A stretch of 64,000 bases of DNA from Mytilus californianus. Lineage: Eukaryota > Mollusca > Bivalvia > Mytilida > Mytilidae. Below are positions 60,701-64,000 of the stretch, piece by piece. Both the position numbers and the translations under genes were made by a program. The DNA lies in NCBI RefSeq assembly GCF_021869535.1, contig NW_026262668.1, forward strand, positions 27,161,732 to 27,225,731. Direction: 5' to 3'. Under the pieces are notes generated by a model. It made no database searches. It saw only the letters and a list, made by a program, of their open reading frames with translations, and was not told the origin of the DNA. Position 1 is the first letter of the stretch; the number at the start of each line of letters is the position of its first letter.

Positions 60701-63700
60701 ACCATTTCTTTTCATCAACCACGAGAGTACCCAGGGTATCGTCATCTGATTGGTACGAGTCTCCTGAGAGAACCGCACGTTGGACTATGTGGGATGAATA
60801 AATATATATGCAGCCATGTCCGGCTGGAACGTTATATCCGATGTCTTTTGTAGCAAAAATGCCATTTTCTGCACGTTAAAAAAACATTGCAACAGCTCGT
60901 GTATGGGTATATATAGGTTGTTTTTTTCAAGGAGTAATTTCTTTCCATATCCAAAATACCCTTAATTTTAATTAACAGTTTAATTTTCCCAACCACAGAT
61001 AATCGTTACAACTATACTTTCGGTACCTGTGCCGGTCTGGCTGAAGGCATGTACGACGAACTATTCACAGCAGTAATTGTGTTCTATTCTTTTTGTCGTT
61101 ATTTGATTTTGGAAGGATAGTTATCTCATTGACAACCATGTCACATGTTCTTATTTCAAAATGATTAAATACTGTAAAATTTGCAGTCATTCCTGAAATA
61201 TATATTAGCCAAAATGCCAATAAGTCAAATTGGTGGATTCATAATCCTTGACAGCAGACGATCTCGAGCGACCTTAATGAAGGTTATATGTCATGTGCAA
61301 GAAAAACACATAATTTGTAGCTTTGTTTCCCTTTCATTCCTTTTTTTTCGGGTTTTTTATTGGTTTTTTTTGGTGGGATAGATGGGTGATGGTGAGAGGG
61401 GATGATAAAATATAACTCTCGAAGAGCTGTTACGTCATTACCTTTAACTCGTTTACAACCATGGTACTTCTTAAGTTTAAGTCAGGTTGGCCCGTCTTAA
61501 ATTGATGCAGGTAATACTCATTCCTGGTAGAATCCATTTCCCAAGAAGAATTTCCATATTTAGAATTCTGCAGTAAATACAAATATTGTAATTTTATTTG
61601 AATTTATGACAAACTATAAATAATATAAAATAGATACTTCAACCATTTCTTACAATAGATATAGGAAGATGTGGTATGAGTGCCAATGAGACAACTCTCC
61701 ATCCAAGTAACAATCCATTTAAAGCTTTTAGGCTGAAATTGCTAACAACCCCATCTGATGTGGAAAAAAATTCATTCCGTGCGCTTATCTACCAGTTTAA
61801 CCGGACTGCTTTTCTAACGAATGTAAACAAACCAGACAGCTGGTACCCCGTTATTTATACAACACATGTAAACATTATCTACAAGGTTATTGAAAAATAA
61901 ACGAAATAACAGGAAATCTTACATAAAAATGTACTGACCAATCACCCAAGTGGGTTATAATATCCCGTTTGGGATATAAATATCCCGTTTAGGATTTAAA
62001 TATTCCGTTTGGGATATAATATCCCGTTTGGGATGTAATATCCTGTTTTGGATATAATATTCCGTTTTCGGATATAATATCCCCTTTGGGATGTAATATC
62101 CCGTTTTGGATATAATATTCCGTTTGGGATATAATATCACCTTTGGGATATAATATTCCGTTTGGGATATAATATCTCGTTTGGGATATAAATATCCTTT
62201 TTGAGATAGTATACCTACATGGGATATAAAATAACTGTGCAAAACAATAATTTTAGATTTATGGAGAAACATTACAAAGTGCAATGGTTATAAAAAAGGC
62301 AACAACTTTTGGTTAGCAACTTTTCTGAATACCTGGTTGTTATGAGTTTGATTCCTTGGAAAATTCTTTTATTCAGACGGATCAATCTAGCAACGTATTC
62401 GTTTTCTTGAAAAGTCGCTAAACAAAAGTTGTTACTATTGATCTAAACAAATGCACTTTTTAATATTTTTGCTAACTTAAAAATTAAGATTTTTTGCACT
62501 GTAGTTTTATATTAAATTTGGGCTATAATACCCCCCCCCCCCCCCCACCCCAATGGGTTATTATAACCTATTTGAGTAATTGGCCCCACCCTGTATAATG
62601 ACTGTCTCTTAATTCAACGTCTATATCAACAACAACAGACTACTTGATGGGCAAGTTTATGACATGTCATGATTACAGGTATAGAAAATTCGACTTTCAA
62701 TGGCCAGTCAGTTATATATAATGCAATATTTACCCAGTTTGTAATCTGACTACTCCATACGTAATAGTTTTTGTACTGAACGTCGGTTTGAGCCTGACTG
62801 TCCAAAAACCACTGATGCTTATCGCTTGTATGGTTTGGTATGAAATCCATTACGATGCGCATGCCTACAATAACGATTCCCATGAGTATCATATGGAATA
62901 TATAAAAGTATTAAAAACAGAGGAGAATCATGTTAGAAAATAAATAAAATTTCTACTCATTCAGAGATATTCCATTCGTTTTCTTTACGTTCATTTGGGT
63001 TTATCTATAACCCATAAGTGTGACTGACATTTTCGCCATATCGTGTAGAAATCGGCACTTTGTATTCTTAATTTTATATATCCATTTATCTAAATAAACT
63101 AAAATAAAAATAAGCAAAGGGTTCGTATTGCTCAGTCTTAAGTTTTTTATGTTGTGTTTTGAAAGTTTCACAAAGATTTGTCAGGCGGTTCAAAAGAAGT
63201 AGTGGACACAAAAGTTGCGAACAGAAGAACACCCTATCACCATATACCACCCGCTTTAAAGGGGATAAGTAATGCCTTTTTTAGCTTCTAATTCATGTTC
63301 ATGAAGAATGTTATGGATAAATACAAACATTACAATAAGAAATACACGAGTTTCAGACTGGTCCCGGATATGTCCCATTCCTTGGCATTTCAAGTTAATG
63401 AATGATGTTTGCTAAATATCAAGAGGAAAATATAACATTACTATCAGTACGACAAACATTGCATGCATTTAAGGACTATAGATAATGTTTATTTGAGTTT
63501 GTTTCAGTTTGTTGCTTTATAATGTAAAAATTCCACACCAAGACACATCAACTTCCCAACTCAGTACTCACACCGAATATAATTTTAAGTTCCTGGTTGT
63601 ACCCGACTGAGCATCGAATCAAAAATCGCCCTCTCTCGAGATGAGTATGCTACTTCATAACTATTCAGGTAATACTTTTTAATTAATGTCTTTCCATGTT

Positions 63701-64000
63701 TCAGTTTTCGACAGATTAACTAATTTTATTTCTCCAAAAACAGATGTTAATATGTATGATTTGAGTGTAAAAAAAGAGCTAATGATGAATAATGTTTTCA
63801 CTTGTTACATATTTTGTATAAGTTTCCAACTTAGCTTTTCACTATTTTATGTGAATAAAAGAAGGAATCGAATTCCACTGGTACTATGTTTGATTATTGT
63901 TTCAATTGTTTCGTCTTTGAGACTCTTAACATCGTTAGATATATTATCCAAAACTAAGTATACCTTTGTCGTGTACAGCCTTTATCAAATCTTTCAAATC
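54509..64000 (-). CDS. SLC3A1 (rBAT)/maltase-like GH13 protein, C-terminal 443 residues in nine exons (5' end outside window)
   Basis: Join, in transcript order: 63964-64000, 62734-62864, 61442-61567, 60361-60486, 59259-59359, 58010-58196, 57134-57394, 55486-55637, 54509-54719. Every junction is GT-AG and the phases chain without a break, giving 443 residues and a stop. The order of blocks is that of GH13 alpha-glucosidases and SLC3 heavy chains: DFIPNH (region I), YYLHQF and QPDLNLR, NVDGLYIRNSGYIFED (region II), the YDYYNHEYTYG block, FLMAD (region III), GGEDMSR (region IV), PGTPIVYYGDELGM, then a beta-sandwich tail. The nucleophile Asp is Arg (residue 116 of the fragment), the acid/base Glu is Asp (179), and the His of region IV is Glu (240); the region IV Asp (241) remains. 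SLC3 heavy chains are single-pass glycoproteins that carry amino-acid transporters to the membrane. The N-terminal membrane segment that would decide between that role and an inactive maltase lies beyond the window. Confidence 0.85.
55486..55637 (-). CDS. SLC3A1/maltase-like gene, exon h
   Basis: 152 bases after tttaattcag, ending ACAGG before gtattg. AQMNMAGSLYEFIKGLSSLR matches the family helix that follows the barrel (NVxxQ...SLxxxYKxLxxLR). The YGEY and FSFVREFDG segments begin the C-terminal beta-domain. Confidence 0.8.
55850..55995. mobile_element. Palindromic MITE in intron 7
   Basis: The left arm has GTTTCGGTAAATGTGTAG and TTGACTTTTGAAAAA. The right arm is its inverse, with TTTTTCAAAAGTCAA and ACCACATATTTACC. 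The loop is GAATTCGGCCGTTGGCCTC. Half copies lie at 16300-16385 and 33425-33530. Confidence 0.6.
55996..57133. other. Rest of intron 7; no gene
   Basis: AT-rich intronic sequence. The short open frame at 56689-56907 (+) has no domain. Confidence 0.4.
57134..57394 (-). CDS. SLC3A1/maltase-like gene, exon g (region IV and GDELGM)
   Basis: 87 codons. It opens TGGEDMSRFASRF (family GGHDxxRxxSR) and continues MLLPGTPIVYYGDELGM, the best-conserved stretch of the whole fold. Sequons NST and NCT fit a secreted or extracellular domain. The donor chosen is gtacgt after TINAA. The open frame runs a few codons further to a stop, but the next exon joins in frame at this site. Confidence 0.85.
57395..58009. 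other. Intron 6 with a Mytilus repeat fragment
   Basis: 57905-57975 has ACTGAACTCCGAGGAAAATT and AAAGTCCCTAATCAAATGGC. Otherwise AT-rich. Confidence 0.5.
58010..58196 (-). CDS. SLC3A1/maltase-like gene, exon f (region III)
   Basis: 187 bases between tttctatcatag and gtaata. FLMADRR replaces the usual FLM(T/G)EA, so the acid/base Glu is Asp. IQYYGS, then FSNNKWPNWM, correspond to the family's blocks before region IV. Two Cys (in PCSGNC) may pair. Confidence 0.85.
58329..58380 (-). repeat. Dispersed conserved motif (ACTGGACGTTAAGCAACC type)
   Basis: Minus-strand ATGCATGAAATATTTGCCAC, then TGGATGTTAAGTAAAC. It lies in intron 5. Confidence 0.6.
58885..59095 (+). repeat. TATTCTTTATTTT-family repeat in intron 5
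   Basis: GGAGTCCTTCATTTCTGTAT, then repeated TTATTCTCTATTCTTTATTT and a terminal CCCATTATTCTCCATTATG. The family is T-rich and contains no gene. Confidence 0.55.
59259..59359 (-). CDS. SLC3A1/maltase-like gene, exon e
   Basis: 101 bases between acctacag and gtatgt. It encodes DKYDYYNHEYTYGLESNRF and the helix that follows. The YDYxxHxYT pattern is typical of rBAT and maltases, where this segment leads into the strand carrying the acid/base residue. Confidence 0.85.
59360..60360. other. Intron 4 with a G-run and a Mytilus repeat fragment
   Basis: About 20 G at 59785-59806, then TTCGTGTTGCTCGGTCTTTG and TTTTGTGGACTGTTGTTTG (59810-59910), a piece of an abundant Mytilus repeat also seen at 47000-47195 and 63118-63180. 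Confidence 0.5.
60361..60486 (-). CDS. SLC3A1/maltase-like gene, exon d (region II, nucleophile lost)
   Basis: 42 codons between tttttgtcag and gtactt. NVDGLYIRNSGYIFED aligns with the GVDGFRxDAxxxLFED block of active enzymes, but the nucleophile Asp position is Arg and the next residue is Asn. Together with exons f and g this is the main evidence that the product is not a hydrolase. Confidence 0.85.
60487..61441. other. Intron 3 with a Mytilus repeat tail
   Basis: 61085-61160 has TGTCGTTATTTGATTTTGG and GTTATCTCATTGACAACCAT. No gene; the open frames here overlap intron sequence only. Confidence 0.45.
61442..61567 (-). CDS. SLC3A1/maltase-like gene, exon c
   Basis: 42 codons between atttactgcag and gtaatg. 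It contains NEYYLHQF and QPDLNLR, matching the family's YYLHQF...QPDLN(F/L)R signature, and a preceding NSSW in place of the usual GSAW. Confidence 0.85.
61655..61910 (+). repeat. Mytilus repeat (AGATGTGGTATGAGTGCCAA) in intron 2
   Basis: It begins ATATAGGAAGATGTGGTATG, then AGTGCCAATGAGACAACTC and TCCATCCAAGTAACAATCC. The overlapping 74-codon open frame is not a gene. Confidence 0.65.
61935..62590. mobile_element. Inverted-repeat element containing a palindromic minisatellite
   Basis: The left end CCAATCACCCAAGTGGGTTA and the complement of the right end CCAATTACTCAAATAGGTTA are inverted repeats. Between them lies a 14-unit array (61961-62235), then unique AT-rich sequence and a C-run at 62531-62546. 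It lies in intron 2 of the SLC3A1/maltase-like gene. Confidence 0.7.
61961..62235. repeat. 19-20-bp palindromic minisatellite, about 14 units
   Basis: The consensus unit TATCCCGTTTGGGATATAA is itself an imperfect palindrome (ATATCCC..GGGATAT). Units differ by one to three bases. The minus-strand open frame with its repeated IISQTEY/IPKR peptide is a by-product of the array. Confidence 0.9.
62734..62864 (-). CDS. SLC3A1/maltase-like gene, exon b (GH13 region I)
   Basis: It starts after ttattgtag and ends at a gtaaat donor. It carries GMRIVMDFIPNHTSDKHQWF, the canonical region I with its Asn-His pair and the following Trp-Phe, then YKNYYVW, which in the family precedes the substrate-loop region. 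An NHT sequon overlaps the motif. Confidence 0.85.
62865..63963. other. Intron 1 of the visible gene, with a Mytilus repeat fragment
   Basis: 63118-63290 has GGTTCGTATTGCTCAGTCTT and a later AACACCCTATCACCATATAC. The rest is AT-rich, with no other gene. Confidence 0.45.
63964..64000 (-). CDS. SLC3A1/maltase-like gene, exon a (partial)
   Basis: It encodes DLKDLIKAVHDK plus one base of a Gly codon, then a gtatac donor. This is the helix just before GH13 region I (family pattern: a Leu/Ile-rich helix, then HxxG). It is cut by the window end, so its upstream edge is unknown. Confidence 0.75.

Noticed and set aside
61955-62284. 109-codon open frame of repeated IPK/ISQTEY peptide, and a possible CRISPR-like array
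   Set aside because: The peptide is a by-product of a 19-20-bp minisatellite. Units are contiguous without spacers, and the DNA is animal nuclear, so it is not CRISPR.

Overview
The window looks like nuclear DNA from a marine mussel, most likely Mytilus. It is AT-rich and gene-poor, and its genes have GT-AG introns. It is crowded with short repeats that I recognise as very abundant in Mytilus, for example fragments containing GTGCCAATGAGACAA and CTGTCCCAAGTCAGGAGCCT. It also holds wider bivalve repeats such as the one opening with AGAGGCTCTCAAGAGCC. The organism call rests on recognising these repeats, not on a search.

Two host genes are supported, both on the minus strand. The first (7735-8955) is a 406-residue rhodopsin-family G-protein-coupled receptor encoded by one coding exon. 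It is probably a neuropeptide receptor. The second (54509-64000) is the 3' part of a split gene. Nine exons in consistent phase give 443 residues of a GH13 alpha-glucosidase fold of the SLC3A1/rBAT or maltase type. Two of the three GH13 catalytic acids are substituted, so it is more likely an amino-acid-transporter heavy chain or other non-enzymatic relative than an active maltase. Its first exons lie beyond base 64000.

The rest is mobile-element debris. The left end (600-2105) carries a decayed integrase of the transposon-derived F54H12.3/Polinton-like type beside a decayed C2H2-like ORF. LINE fragments lie at 15410-15850, 23215-24110, 30000-30400 and 42977-44860. A Penelope-like reverse transcriptase remnant lies at 41762-42655, and a tRNA-derived SINE at 35498-35862. 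Non-autonomous DNA transposons and foldback MITEs are many, and several can be delimited exactly. One is a 1098-bp element with a 9-bp target duplication, whose empty site is also in this window. Another is a 1186-bp hAT-like element with an 8-bp duplication. A third is a 110-bp perfect hairpin inside the LINE with a 10-bp duplication.

From 46.8 to 54.1 kb the sequence is an old tandem duplication (about 2.2 kb per unit). The second unit was later split by nested insertions. Tandem arrays include a 160-bp x5 array (33.8-34.6 kb), a 180-bp array (20.2-20.7 kb) and a palindromic 19-20-bp minisatellite inside an inverted-repeat element (61.9-62.6 kb). I see no CRISPR array, rRNA or functional tRNA. 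I found no clear new biological system. The most unusual items are the nested and hairpin elements and the substituted GH13 protein.
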